A stretch of DNA of 64,000 nucleotides, from assembly GCA_021413975.1 (NCBI GenBank), contig JAIOPJ010000026.1, forward strand, positions 55,619-119,618, given 5' to 3'. Shown here in pieces: positions 33,939 through 44,755 of this stretch (positions within the stretch are counted from its first letter, which is position 1; each line of letters begins with the position of its first letter). Position numbers and translations under genes: made by a program. The DNA comes from Gemmatimonadota bacterium (GTDB lineage Bacteria; Gemmatimonadota; Gemmatimonadetes; Gemmatimonadales; Gemmatimonadaceae). The notes below the pieces were generated by a model that was not told the origin of the DNA, ran no database searches, and was given only the letters and a program-made list of their open reading frames with translations.

Positions 33939-36891
33939 CCGTTCGCGCGGCCTCGATCCGCACCGCGCACACCTTGAACTCGGGGATCCCCGACGGCCCG
34001 TCGAGCGCCGGATTGGTGAGCAGGTTCGCTGCCGCCTCGCGGTAGTGCATGGGGATGAACACCTGCCTCCGGGCGACGCGATCGGACAGCCGCACGGCGA
34101 TCCGGATCGTGTTGCGGCGCGACGTGATCGACACCTCGTCCCCCTCGCCGACGCCCAGCTCGGCCGCGTCGGCGGGATTCAGTTCCACCGTCGCGGTGCT
34201 CTCGCGCGAATCGAGCGCCACCGATCGGCGTGTCATCGTGCCGGTGTGCCAGTGGTACATCTGGCGGCCGGTGTTCAGGAAGAAGGGATAGTCCGCGTCG
34301 GGGAGCTCGGCCGGCGGCAGGTACTCGACCGGCACCAGCACCGCGCGACCGTCCTTCGTGGGGAAGTGATCGTCGAACAGGAACGCCGTCCCCTCGTGCG
34401 TCGCGTCGGGCACCGGGTACTGCAGCCCGCCCATCCGTTCGGCGAGCCGCGCGTGCGAGACGCCGCGCCAGTTCGGCGTCACGCGCGCGATCTCCTCGAA
34501 CACCTCGGCCGCGTTCGTGTACGGAGTCGCGACGCCGAGCCGACGGGAGAGGTCGAGGATGATGTCGAGGTCCGACCGCGCCTGCCCCGGCGGCTCGACG
34601 GCCTTCCGCGAGAGCTGGATCCGGCGCTCGGTGTTCACGAAGGTCCCGTCCTTCTCCGCGAACGACGAGCCCGGCAGCACCACGTCGGCGCAGCGCGCAC
34701 TCTCCGTGAGGAAGAGGTCCTGCACCGCGAGGAACTCGAGCCCGTGGAACCACTCCTCGGCATGCGCCACGTCGGGGTCGGAGATGATCGGGTTCTCCCC
34801 CATGATGAAGAGCCCCCGCACCGGTGAGCCCTGCTTCACGATCTCCGTGACCTTGAGCCCGACCTTCGGATCGAGCCGCTCCACCGGGATCCCCCACGCG
34901 GCGGCATACTCGGCGCGCACCTCGGGATCGTCCACCCGCCGGTAGTCGGTGAACGCGAACGGGATCGCGCCCATGTCGCTCGACCCCTGCACGTTGTTCT
35001 GGCCACGGATCGGGATCATCGGCGCGCCCCAGCGACCGATCATCCCGCAGGCGAGCATGAGGTTGAGCAACGAAGTCACTATGTCGGTGCCGGTGTGGTG
35101 CTGCGTGAGCCCCATCGCCCAGAGCGTCGCCGAGCGCGGTCCGCGCGCGTACAGCTCGGCCGCACGGCGGATCGTCGCCGCGGGGATCCCGGTGATGCTC
35201 TCGGCGAGCTCCGGCGTGTAGTGCCGCACCGCCTCCTGCACGGCCGCGAACCCCTTGGTCCGCGCGGCGATGAAGTCGCGGTCCTCCAGCCCCTGCTCGA
35301 TCACGTGGTGCAGCATCGCGTTGAGCAGCGCGACGTCGGTGCCGGGGGTCATCTGCAGGTGGATGTCGGCGCGGGCGGCGAGCTCGATCCGCCGCGGGTC
35401 GGCGACGATGAGCTTGGCGCCCCGCTTGAGCGCCCGCTTGATCGCCGCCCCGAACACCGGATGGCTCTCGGTGGTGTTGGCGCCGAGGATGAAGATCACC
35501 TCCGACTCGTGCTCCACCTCGCGCATCGAGCCCGAGGCCGCCGAGGTCGCGATCGCGCGCTGCATCGCGCTCACCGACGAGGCGTGACAGAGCCGCGTGC
35601 AGTGGTCGACGTTGTTCGTGCCGATCCCGGCGCGGAACATCTTCATGAGGGCGTAGTTCTCCTCGTTCGCGCACTTGGCCGACTGGAAGGTCGCGAGGCT
35701 CGAGGGACCGTGCGTGTCGCGCAGGCGCGCGAGCTGCTGCGCCGTGAGCTCGAGCGCCTCCTCCCAGGTCGCCTCGCGGAAGGGTGCGAACCAGTCGGCC
35801 GGCGTCGCCAGCCGGTCGCGCGGGTCGCCGAGGGCGGCGTTCGCCGCCGCCTCGGCGCCGGCGTCCACGCGCCTGCGGAACGGGTTCGTCCGCGGGCGGC
35901 GGTCCTTCGCCGAGTGCCCCTCGACCTCGACGTCGACCCAGGGGCCACCGCGCTTCTTCCACCGGGCCGCGTCGGGATGCGCGGCGTCGAAGTGCCACGT
36001 CCCGGACGCATCGCGCGCCCAGCCGCGCCGGATCAGCGGCGTGGTGAGCCGATCGCGGTGCAGCACGAAGTCCGTGCCGAACCGCCCCTTCACGCAGGTC
36101 GACCCCTGATTCGGCGTCGCTTCCTCGATCCACGGCGACGTCGCGCGGACCACCTGCCCGCCGCGCACCTCGAGGTCGATCTGGCACCCCACGGCGCAGT
36201 ACGGGCAGACCGATCGCACCTTCGTGGCGGGCTCGTCCATCACCCCGGCCCTGAGCTTCGCCATCGGCAGGATGTCGTGGATCGCGCCGGTGGGGCAGAC
36301 GCGCACGCACTCGCCGCACCAGGTGCAGCCCGCATGCTCGGGATTGCCGTCCGCCCCCACGATGATCTCGGCGTGCTCGCCGCGCTCCGCCATCTCCAGC
36401 ACGCCCACCACCTGGATCTCCTCGCAGGCGCGGACGCACCGCGTGCAGAGGATGCAGGTGCTCATGTCGTGCGTGATGATCGGGTCGGTCGTGCGCTCGT
36501 CGCCGGTGCGGAGCGGGTTCTCCCCGGAGCGCGTGCGCGGGACGTCGTAGCGATGCACGAGCGCCTCGAACTCGTTCCGTCCATGGTCGGCGGGGATCGA
36601 CTCGACGGGGTAGCGCTCCAGCAGCAGCGAGAGCACCCCCTGCCGGTTCTTCACCGCCGCCTGCGACTCCGTCTGCACGACCATCCCGTCGGCGGCGGCC
36701 GTCGCGCAGGCGGCCACGAGCTTCGGGTTCCCCTCCACCGATACGAGGCAGATGCGGCAGTTCCCCACCGTCGGCAGCTGCGGATACCAGCAGAGCGTCG
36801 GCACGTCGATCGCCGCCGCGCGCGCGGCATCGAGGATCGTCGCGCCGGGCGCGACGTCGCATTCACGGCCGTTGATGATCAATCGGGGCAT
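33928..36891 (-). CDS. Formate dehydrogenase alpha subunit (molybdopterin, NuoG-like N-terminus)
   Basis: 987 residues from the ATG at 36891. A [2Fe-2S] domain with Cys34, 45, 48 and 62 comes first, then a His/Cys cluster region (CILCTRCVRACEE) and a ferredoxin-like CTWCGECVRVCPTG. The Mo-bis-MGD part starts with a [4Fe-4S] site (CPYCAVGCQ); the active-site ligand is Cys435 in DHCTRLCHASSV, so it is the Cys not the selenocysteine type. An unusual charged insert (about residues 295-365) follows the first Mo motif. Cytosolic, as no Tat signal is seen. Partner electron-transfer subunits and accessory genes are absent from the window. Confidence 0.87.
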   Translation of the reverse strand: MPRLIINGRECDVAPGATILDAARAAAIDVPTLCWYPQLPTVGNCRICLVSVEGNPKLVAACATAAADGMVVQTESQAAVKNRQGVLSLLLERYPVESIPADHGRNEFEALVHRYDVPRTRSGENPLRTGDERTTDPIITHDMSTCILCTRCVRACEEIQVVGVLEMAERGEHAEIIVGADGNPEHAGCTWCGECVRVCPTGAIHDILPMAKLRAGVMDEPATKVRSVCPYCAVGCQIDLEVRGGQVVRATSPWIEEATPNQGSTCVKGRFGTDFVLHRDRLTTPLIRRGWARDASGTWHFDAAHPDAARWKKRGGPWVDVEVEGHSAKDRRPRTNPFRRRVDAGAEAAANAALGDPRDRLATPADWFAPFREATWEEALELTAQQLARLRDTHGPSSLATFQSAKCANEENYALMKMFRAGIGTNNVDHCTRLCHASSVSAMQRAIATSAASGSMREVEHESEVIFILGANTTESHPVFGAAIKRALKRGAKLIVADPRRIELAARADIHLQMTPGTDVALLNAMLHHVIEQGLEDRDFIAARTKGFAAVQEAVRHYTPELAESITGIPAATIRRAAELYARGPRSATLWAMGLTQHHTGTDIVTSLLNLMLACGMIGRWGAPMIPIRGQNNVQGSSDMGAIPFAFTDYRRVDDPEVRAEYAAAWGIPVERLDPKVGLKVTEIVKQGSPVRGLFIMGENPIISDPDVAHAEEWFHGLEFLAVQDLFLTESARCADVVLPGSSFAEKDGTFVNTERRIQLSRKAVEPPGQARSDLDIILDLSRRLGVATPYTNAAEVFEEIARVTPNWRGVSHARLAERMGGLQYPVPDATHEGTAFLFDDHFPTKDGRAVLVPVEYLPPAELPDADYPFFLNTGRQMYHWHTGTMTRRSVALDSRESTATVELNPADAAELGVGEGDEVSITSRRNTIRIAVRLSDRVARRQVFIPMHYREAAANLLTNPALDGPSGIPEFKVCAVRIEAARTATV

Positions 36892-36944
36892 GCCGAGAAA
36901 CTCTCCGCTGTTCCGTGGTGTCTCACAAGGATCGTGGCGGGGCG

Positions 36945-36996
36945 GCGCGTTGGCAACGACCCGGCGGCGGACCGGAGCGCGTCGGCAACGTCCCGG
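36945..36996. repeat. Pair of 20-bp direct repeats upstream of the formate dehydrogenase gene
   Basis: GCGCGTTGGCAACGACCCGG (36945-36964) and GCGCGTCGGCAACGTCCCGG (36977-36996) differ at two positions and start 32 bp apart, three helical turns. They lie 54 to 105 bases before the fdh ATG and about 120-170 before the divergent TldD gene. The arrangement fits a tandem operator; no known motif was recognised. Confidence 0.55.
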
Positions 36997-37118
36997 GTCG
37001 GCGCTGCGTTCCCTGCCGAGCGTCGCTCCGCCTCGTGAGTATTCGCGCGCGAGGCGACATTCGTTCAGTTTTGGTGCGACGTGCTCGGATGTTCCGCCCC
37101 CACACTTGAGGCACACGC

Positions 37119-38738
37119 GTGACCGCTTCCCGCCGGGAGTTCCTCCAGCAGTCCGCCGCCGCGGCCGCCGCCGCCGGTCTTGCATCGTCCGCGCTCGCGC
37201 ACCCGGTCTCGGCCGCGCCGCCGATCTTCCAGGGCGACCCGTCGCACAAGGAACTGGTCCTGCGCGCGATCGATGCCGCCAAGGCCGCCGGCGCCGAGTA
37301 CGCCGACGCCCGCATCTCGAGCGCCCGCTCGCAGAACATCGGCACGCGTGAACGCCGCGTGACCAACATCGGCGACAACGAGACCTTCGGGTTCGGCGTC
37401 CGCGTGCTGGTCGGCGGCGCGTGGGGCTTCGCCGCCTCGAGCAACCTCACGCCCGACGAGGTCACCCGCGTCGCGCGGCAGGCGGTCGCGCAGGCCAAGG
37501 CCAACCGCGCCGCGATGGTGAAGCCGGTCCAGCTCGCGCCGATCCATCACCCGCCCGTGCCCAACGGCGTCTGGCGCTCGCCGATCCGCATCGACCCGTT
37601 CACGGTCGCCATCGAGGACAAGGTCGCGTACCTCCTGGAGGCCAACGCCGCCGCGATGGCCGCCGGGGCGCGCTTCGTGAACTCGAACATGTTCTTCCTC
37701 AAGGACGAGAAGACCTTCGCGAGCACGCTCGGCACCGTCACGCAGCAGACGATCTTCCGCGCCCAGCCCGGCATGACCGTCACCATGGTCTCGGCCGACA
37801 ACCGCGACTTCCAGACGCGGCAGAGCACCGACATCCAGCCCAAGGGGCTCGGCTACGAGCATGTCCTCGACAACGACATGAAGCGGCATGCCGCGCGCTG
37901 GGTCGAGGAGGCCAAGCAGAAGCTCACCGCCAAGCCGGTCGAGGTCGGGCGCTACGACCTCATCCTGCACCCGTCGCATCTCTGGCTCACCATCCACGAG
38001 GCGATCGCGCACCCCACCGAACTCGACCGCGCCTACGGCTTCGAGGCCAACTACGCCGGCACGAGCTACCTCTCGCCGCCGGAGGAGAAGCTCGGGAAGT
38101 TCCGCATGGGACCGAGCTTCATGAACATCCTCGCCGACCGTTCGGCCCCGGGCTCGCTCTCGGCCTGCGGCTGGGACGACGAGGGCGTGGCGCCCGAGGA
38201 CTTCCACATCGTGAAGGACGGCATCTTCGTCGACTACCAGACCACGCGTGAACAGGCGATGTGGCTCGACTGGTGGTACAAGCAGAACGGCAGGCCCACG
38301 CGCTCGCACGGCTGTTCGTACGCGCAGACCTGGGCCGACGTCCAGTTCCAGCGCATGCCCAACGTGAACCTCATGCCGGGCGAGCAGGACCTCGTCTGGG
38401 AGGACCTCATCGCCGCCACCGAGAACGGCATCGCGATCATCGGCGACGGGTCGTTCTCGATCGACCAGCAGCGCTACAACGCCCAGTTCGGCGGCCAGCT
38501 CTTCTACGAGGTCAAGAACGGGAGGATCACCGGCATGCTCAAGGACGTGGCCTACCAGATCCGCACCCCCGAGTTCTGGAACGCGCTCGACATGATCGGT
38601 GGCAAGCGCAGCTACGAGCTCGGTGGCGCCTTCGGCGACGGCAAGGGCCAGCCGGCGCAGTCGAACGCGGTGAGTCATGGCTGCCCACCCACCCGGCACA
38701 AGCAGATCAACATCATCAACACCGGGAGGACCGCCTGA
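37119..38738 (+). CDS. Tat-exported TldD-like metalloprotease, copy 1
   Basis: 539 residues, GTG start. A twin-arginine signal (SRREFLQQSAAAAAAAGLA) precedes a TldD/PmbA-family chain. The metal motif HExxxH is at His293-Glu294-His298 (TIHEAIAHPTELDRA). The C-terminal region GQPAQSNAVSHGCPP is equivalent to where TldD proteins provide their third zinc ligand. E. coli TldD-TldE cleave unfolded peptides in the cytoplasm; here the signal predicts a periplasmic enzyme. The TldE-like partner begins on the stop codon (TGATG). A second pair follows directly. Confidence 0.9.
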   Translation: MTASRREFLQQSAAAAAAAGLASSALAHPVSAAPPIFQGDPSHKELVLRAIDAAKAAGAEYADARISSARSQNIGTRERRVTNIGDNETFGFGVRVLVGGAWGFAASSNLTPDEVTRVARQAVAQAKANRAAMVKPVQLAPIHHPPVPNGVWRSPIRIDPFTVAIEDKVAYLLEANAAAMAAGARFVNSNMFFLKDEKTFASTLGTVTQQTIFRAQPGMTVTMVSADNRDFQTRQSTDIQPKGLGYEHVLDNDMKRHAARWVEEAKQKLTAKPVEVGRYDLILHPSHLWLTIHEAIAHPTELDRAYGFEANYAGTSYLSPPEEKLGKFRMGPSFMNILADRSAPGSLSACGWDDEGVAPEDFHIVKDGIFVDYQTTREQAMWLDWWYKQNGRPTRSHGCSYAQTWADVQFQRMPNVNLMPGEQDLVWEDLIAATENGIAIIGDGSFSIDQQRYNAQFGGQLFYEVKNGRITGMLKDVAYQIRTPEFWNALDMIGGKRSYELGGAFGDGKGQPAQSNAVSHGCPPTRHKQINIINTGRTA

Positions 38739-40108
38739 TGACCCCCCGGTCGCTCTACGCCATCGCCCCGCATCTCTCGCGCGCCGAGTGCGAGGCCATC
38801 ACCAGGAAGGTCCTCGGCTTCTCCACCGCCGACGAGTGCCGCGTCTCGATCAACAGCGGCATGCGCCAGAACACGCGCTTCGCCGTGAACCAGGTCTCCA
38901 CCGCCGGCGACGACTACAACGCGTCGGTGACCATCCGCGCCGTGGTCGGCAAGCGCGTCGCGAACGTCACCACCAACCGGCTCGACGACGCCTCGCTGCG
39001 TGCCGCGGTCGCCAACGCCGAGCGCATCGCCAGGCTCGCGCCCGAGGATCCGGAGCTGCTCCCCGAGCTCGGGCCGCAGGAGTACAAGGAATCGATCGCG
39101 TGGAGCGACGCGACCGCCTCGCTCGAGCCCGAGGCGCGCGCCGAGGCGGTGCGGGCGATCACCTCGCGCTCGCTGCAGGCCGGCTTCGTCTCCACCGGGT
39201 ATCTCGAGGCCAACGCGGGGTCGAACGCCGTGGCCAACAGCCGCGGGCTCTTCGCCTACGCGCGCTCCACCGCGGCGGCCTACACCACCACGGTGCGCAC
39301 CCCCGACGGCACGGGGTCGGGGTGGGCCGGGGCCTCGGACAACGATTTCCGCCGCATCGATCCCAGGCTCCTCGCCGAGCGCGCGATCGACAAGGCGCGG
39401 CGTTCCATGAATCCCGTCGCGATCGAGCCCGGCCGCTACACGGTGATCCTCGAGCCGACCGCGGTCGCCAATCTCGTGGGGCTCATCGCCGGATCGCTCA
39501 ACGCGCGCGGCGCCGACGAGGGCCGCAGCTTCTTCTCCAAGGCCGGCGGCGGAAACAAGATCGGGGAGAAGGTCGTAGACGAACGCGTGACCCTCGTCTC
39601 CGACCCGCTCGATCCGCGCGTCCCCGCGAATACGTTCTCGGGCGACGGGTCGCCCACCGAGAAGGTGACCTGGATCGAGAACGGCGTGGTGAAGAACCTC
39701 GCCTACGACCGCTTCTGGGCCCAGAAGACCGGCAAGGCCCCGGTCAATGCCGGCGGCTCGCTCGCGATGACCGGCGGCACCTCGAGCATGGAGGAGATGA
39801 TCGCCTCCACCGAGCGCGGGATCCTCGTCACGCGCTTCTGGTACATCCGGGGCGTGGACCCGCGCACGATCCTCTTCACGGGGCTCACGCGCGACGGCAC
39901 CTTCCTGATCGAGGACGGCAAGGTCACACGGCCGGTCAAGAACCTGCGGTACAACGAATCCCCCATCTTCATGCTGAACAACCTCATGGCGATGGGCCGG
40001 CCCGAGCGCGTGAGCGCCTCGGAGTCGGGTGGCCCCGGGCAGGCGATCATCGTGCCGCCGCTCAAGTGCCGCGACTTCAACTTCACCAGCACGAGCGACG
40101 CCATCTAA
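38738..40108 (+). CDS. TldE/PmbA-like partner, copy 1
   Basis: 456 residues, ATG overlapping the TldD-like stop. It has the PmbA-type core (GAGGGNKIGEKVVDERVTLVSD, an NGVVKNLAYDRFWA segment and FNFTSTSDAI end) but no HExxxH, as expected for the non-catalytic TldE subunit. No signal peptide or Tat motif is present (MTPRSLYAIAPHLSRAECEA). If it reaches the periplasm it must travel with its folded partner. Coupled on both sides with TldD-like genes. Confidence 0.87.
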   Translation: MTPRSLYAIAPHLSRAECEAITRKVLGFSTADECRVSINSGMRQNTRFAVNQVSTAGDDYNASVTIRAVVGKRVANVTTNRLDDASLRAAVANAERIARLAPEDPELLPELGPQEYKESIAWSDATASLEPEARAEAVRAITSRSLQAGFVSTGYLEANAGSNAVANSRGLFAYARSTAAAYTTTVRTPDGTGSGWAGASDNDFRRIDPRLLAERAIDKARRSMNPVAIEPGRYTVILEPTAVANLVGLIAGSLNARGADEGRSFFSKAGGGNKIGEKVVDERVTLVSDPLDPRVPANTFSGDGSPTEKVTWIENGVVKNLAYDRFWAQKTGKAPVNAGGSLAMTGGTSSMEEMIASTERGILVTRFWYIRGVDPRTILFTGLTRDGTFLIEDGKVTRPVKNLRYNESPIFMLNNLMAMGRPERVSASESGGPGQAIIVPPLKCRDFNFTSTSDAI

Positions 40109-41724
<1,616 letters not shown>

Positions 41725-41728
<4 letters not shown>

Positions 41729-43101
41729 GCACGCCCAAGAGCCTCCGAGAGGCCATTCCCGCCGGCGCGCTGCTCTCGCGCGCCGAGGCGCAGGCGATCG
41801 TCGAGCGCGTGGTCAAGATGTCCCGCGCCGACTCGATCAACGTCTCGCTCGGCACCAACTACAACACCAACGTCCGCTTCGCCGACAACCAGATGAGCAC
41901 CGCCGGCTCGGTGGTCGACGCCGGCGTGGCGGTGCAGAGTTCGTTCGGTCCCAAGCACGCGGTCGTCACCACGAACGACCTGTCGGAGGAGTCGCTGCGG
42001 CGCTGCGTGCAGCAGTCGGAGGTGCTCGCGCGACTCGCCCCGGACGACCCGGAAGCGATGCCCGAGCTCGAGCCGCAGCGCTACGTGGATGTGAACGGCT
42101 ACATGGACACCACGGCCAACATCGGTGCCGCCGAGCGGGCGCAGGCGGCGCTCACGGCGCTCGCGCCGGCCCGCAAGGCGGGCGACATCAAGGCGGCGGG
42201 TTTCCTCGTCGCGGGCGCCGGCTGCGGCGCGCTCGGCAACAGCAAGGGGATGTTCGCGTATCACCGCAGCACGAGCGTGAACTACACGCTCACCGTGCGC
42301 ACCACCGACGGCACCGGCTCCGGTTGGGCCGGCGCCGATCATCCCGACTGGAAGCAGATCGACTTCGAGAAGGTCAGCACGCGGGCGATCGACAAGGCGC
42401 GCTCGTCGCGGAATCCGGCGGCGGTCGAGCCCGGCCGCTACACCGTGATCCTCGAGCCGCAGGCGGTGGGAGACCTCGCGCAGCTCATCTCCGGCTATGC
42501 CGACGCGCGGCTCGCCGACGAGGGCCGGTCGCCGTTCGCGAAGACCGGCGGAGGTAACAAAGTCGGTGAGAAGATCGTCGATTCCCGGGTGACGCTCTTC
42601 TCCGATCCCGCCGACGCGCAGCTGCTCGCGCAGCCGTTCGACGGGGAAGGATTGCCGATCGCCCGTCAGGTGTGGGTCGAGAACGGCATGTTGAAGCAGT
42701 TGCAGTACTCGCGATTCTGGGCGAAGAAGCAGGGCAAGGCGCCGACCGGCGGAACGACGTCGCTCAAGATGGAGGGTGGCTCGGCGTCGATCGACGAGAT
42801 GATCCGGAGCACGCAGCGCGGCATCCTGGTCACCCGTTTGTGGTATTTGCGCGAAGTCGATCCACGCACCATTCTTTATACGGGATTGACACGCGACGGA
42901 ACATTCCTTATTGAAGAGGGAAGAATTTCGCGCGCAATTCGTAATCTGCGGTTCAACGAGTCGCCGCTGTTCATGCTCAACAACCTCGAGATGCTCGGTG
43001 CTGCGGAGCGTCTCGCAGGGACGGAAGCCGGTGGTGCGGTGGTGATGCCGGCGATCAAGGTCCGCGATTTCAACTTCACCAGCCTCTCCGAGGCTGTTTG
43101 A
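41725..43101 (+). CDS. TldE/PmbA-like partner, copy 2
   Basis: 458 residues, ATG overlapping the preceding stop (ATGA). Conserved PmbA blocks are GTGSGWAGADH, FAKTGGGNKVGEKIVDSRVTLFSDP and DFNFTSLSEAV at the end. No metal motif and no signal peptide. Similar to copy 1 throughout. The last part (about 42830-42950) is visibly less GC-rich, with runs such as attctttatacggg, unlike the rest of the gene. Ends the four-gene Tld operon. Confidence 0.87.
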
Positions 43102-43218
43102 TCCACCCGCGCCGGAGCATCGGCGCGGCCCGAGATGCGGCGGTCAACCGGCCGTCGCATGACCCACCGATCCACCGGGGGATCGGCAGGGAGAACATTT
43201 TTTCAAGGAGCTCGTACC

Positions 43219-43281
43219 ATGGCTGCCAAGAAGAAGACTGCGAAGAAGGCCACCAAGAAGAAGGCCGCGAAGAAGAAGTAG
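43219..43281 (+). CDS. 20-residue Lys/Ala-rich microprotein
   Basis: An ATG with an excellent ribosome binding site (CAAGGAG, 9 bases upstream) opens a 20-residue frame of only Met, Ala, Lys and Thr: MAAKKKTAKKATKKKAAKKK. A strong terminator follows 16 bases after the stop. Composition is that of histone H1-like or nucleoid-associated tails, suggesting nucleic acid binding, but at this length that is inference. It lies 117 bases after the Tld operon and may have its own promoter in the AT-rich stretch just before the ribosome binding site. Confidence 0.7.
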   Translation: MAAKKKTAKKATKKKAAKKK

Positions 43282-43297
43282 TTCGGCCAGCTTCAAA

Positions 43298-43338
43298 CAC
43301 AGAGGGATCGGCGCTTGCGCCGGTCCCTCTGTGGTTTC
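43298..43338 (+). terminator. Terminator after the Lys/Ala microprotein
   Basis: 16-bp stem CACAGAGGGATCGGCG with CGCCGGTCCCTCTGTG (one G-T pair) and a CTTG loop, followed by GGTTTCT. Strong structure with a short, imperfect T tract. Confidence 0.82.
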
Positions 43339-43419
43339 TGGGGGATCGGAACGCGCGATGACCCGGTGCCGAAGGAAGAGAACGACGGAGAGGAGGGGTG
43401 CGGGGCCCGAATAAGGAAA

Positions 43420-43441
43420 GGGCCGCCCGAACGGGCGGCCC
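43420..43441 (-). terminator. Terminator of the 54-residue gene
   Basis: GGGCCGCCCG and CGGGCGGCCC form a 10-bp GC stem. Read on the minus strand it is followed by CTTTCCTTAT, a fair T-rich tail. It sits next to a 7-bp-unit repeat. Confidence 0.75.
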
Positions 43442-43465
43442 TCCTCCATCCTTCAGCCTTCATCC
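43442..43465. repeat. 7-bp-unit repeat, single arm
   Basis: Units TCCTCCA-TCCTTCA-GCCTTCA in register with the TTCATCC/TTCAGCC family. It lies directly between a terminator hairpin and the stop of the 54-residue gene. No clear inverted arm is present on the other side. Confidence 0.75.
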
Positions 43466-43471
43466 CAGGAC

Positions 43472-43636
43472 TCACGCCGCCTTGTGCGCCCCGTTCTCGA
43501 GCTTGGGCTCCGGCTCGTCGGGCACCGGCCCCCACACGTACGCCGAGAAGCGCGGCTGCGCCTCGGTGCGATTGCCACTCGAGATGATGATGCCTATCGG
43601 CTCTTCGTCGATCCGGGCCTGCGCGATGCGATCCAT
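43472..43636 (-). CDS. Small hypothetical protein, 54 residues
   Basis: ATG at 43636 preceded by a GAGGCGG ribosome binding site; terminator hairpin downstream. The product begins MDRIAQARIDEEPIGIIISS and continues with FSAYVWGPVPDEPEPKL. It has no membrane helix and no Cys. The codon third positions are GC-rich as in neighbouring real genes, and the gene has its own promoter-like upstream region and terminator, so it is probably expressed. No family recognised. Confidence 0.6.
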   Translation of the reverse strand: MDRIAQARIDEEPIGIIISSGNRTEAQPRFSAYVWGPVPDEPEPKLENGAHKAA

Positions 43637-43830
43637 GGTCCGCCTCTACTGATATGAAGTGCGAGCGCGACTGCGTCCGCGTATGCCTATGAGACGTTGC
43701 ACGTACGATGCCAGTTACACGGCCGTGCAAACTGTTGTCCCGTAAGCGTTTGAGGCCATCCGGCAGTTCGCCGGAAGGCCTCGTCGTCGCACATTGACAC
43801 ACGCCCCTGGGGGCGAAGCGTGTCATTCCA
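43637..43830. other. Intergenic region with three inverted repeats
   Basis: Upstream of the 54-residue gene: TTGCACG (43697-43703) and CGTGCAA (43724-43730) are inverted and may be an operator. A 12-bp hairpin GAGGCCATCCGGC / GCCGGAAGGCCTC spans 43752-43782. TGACACACGCCCC / GGGGCGAAGCGTGTCA spans about 43795-43825 and may end the minus-strand gene that stops at 43831. The region is less GC-rich than average. Confidence 0.5.
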
Positions 43831-44613
43831 TCACATGAGCGTCTTCTTCGCCACGAAGGTCCTCGAGGCGCCGGGCTCGGGCATGAGCGAGATCTCCCAG
43901 CCTTCATACCGTGTCCGGAGCTCCTCCTCCGTGAGCACCATCTGGCCCGCGATGAGCGTCTCGATCAGGTGCACCCCGCCATCGCTCGTGGCCTGCTGCA
44001 GCAGCTGGATGACGCGTTCGCGTTCGAACACCGAGAGTCCCGCGAAGGCCGCAGGCGTGCAGATCACCGCCGCGAGCGGACCGTCCGGCGTGTAGCTCAC
44101 GAGGTCGGCCGCGAAGCCGCGCACCTTCTCGGTGAGGCCGGCATCGCGCGCGGCACGCAGCACCCGGTTCACCACTGCCGCTTCGGGTTCGATCGCGGTC
44201 ACCTCGCAGCCGTTGGCGGCCAGGTAGAGCGTCGACCCCTCGACGCGCGCACCGGCGACCAGCACCGACGGCGTCACGCCATGGATCGGCGCGATCGCGC
44301 GCGCGAGCGGCGTGTCGGGGCGCAGCCCCCAGTGCTCGGGGCGCCGCAGTTCGTTCGCGTTCTTCTCGCGCCGCCGCCGCCAGGTCTCGTACGACGGGAT
44401 GCGGAGCCGCGCCGTGATGATCCGGTCCACCTCGTCGGCGAGCAGCACCTCGCGCATCCCGATCTGCGCCCCCTCGTCGAGCGCCCGCGCCGCCTCGCTC
44501 GCGATGTTGTGCAGCACCGACGTCGGGACCGAGATCTTGTAGTCCTCGACCTCGCGCTCGACGTACTGCTGGTACTCGTACTTGAGCGACCGGGTCGAGT
44601 GGCGGGTGGCCAT
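43831..44613 (-). CDS. SAM-methyltransferase-like Rossmann protein
   Basis: 260 residues. The middle has a Rossmann-type glycine-poor motif I (PSVLVAGARVEGSTLYLAANGCEVTAIEPE) followed by an acidic strand end, as in class I methyltransferases; DLVSYTPDGPLAAVICTPAAF could be motif IV. An N-terminal helical part (VEDYKISVPTSVLHNIASEAARALDEG) precedes it. The GxGxG loop is degenerate (AGARVEG), so SAM binding is uncertain. Substrate unknown. Divergent from mutM. Confidence 0.6.
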   Translation of the reverse strand: MATRHSTRSLKYEYQQYVEREVEDYKISVPTSVLHNIASEAARALDEGAQIGMREVLLADEVDRIITARLRIPSYETWRRRREKNANELRRPEHWGLRPDTPLARAIAPIHGVTPSVLVAGARVEGSTLYLAANGCEVTAIEPEAAVVNRVLRAARDAGLTEKVRGFAADLVSYTPDGPLAAVICTPAAFAGLSVFERERVIQLLQQATSDGGVHLIETLIAGQMVLTEEELRTRYEGWEISLMPEPGASRTFVAKKTLM

Positions 44614-44755
44614 GCGGAGGGGTGCGGCGGTGGGGATGTCGCGCGGGCCGACCGGCGGCTCGCTACGCGCAAGCTAGGGACTCTCACCGGATCCGCGCCA
44701 GAGACCGGGCGTCGCGAGTGCCATCGCCGCCGCCACGGGGACATTATTCGCTCCG

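Noticed and set aside
33830..36862. 1010-codon minus-strand frame overlapping formate dehydrogenase
   Set aside because: It is another frame of the same strand as the real gene, with no domain content and low-complexity composition.
36892..37118. Small RNA gene between fdh and the Tld operon
   Set aside because: No promoter-terminator pair or stable extended fold was visible; only the direct repeats stand out.
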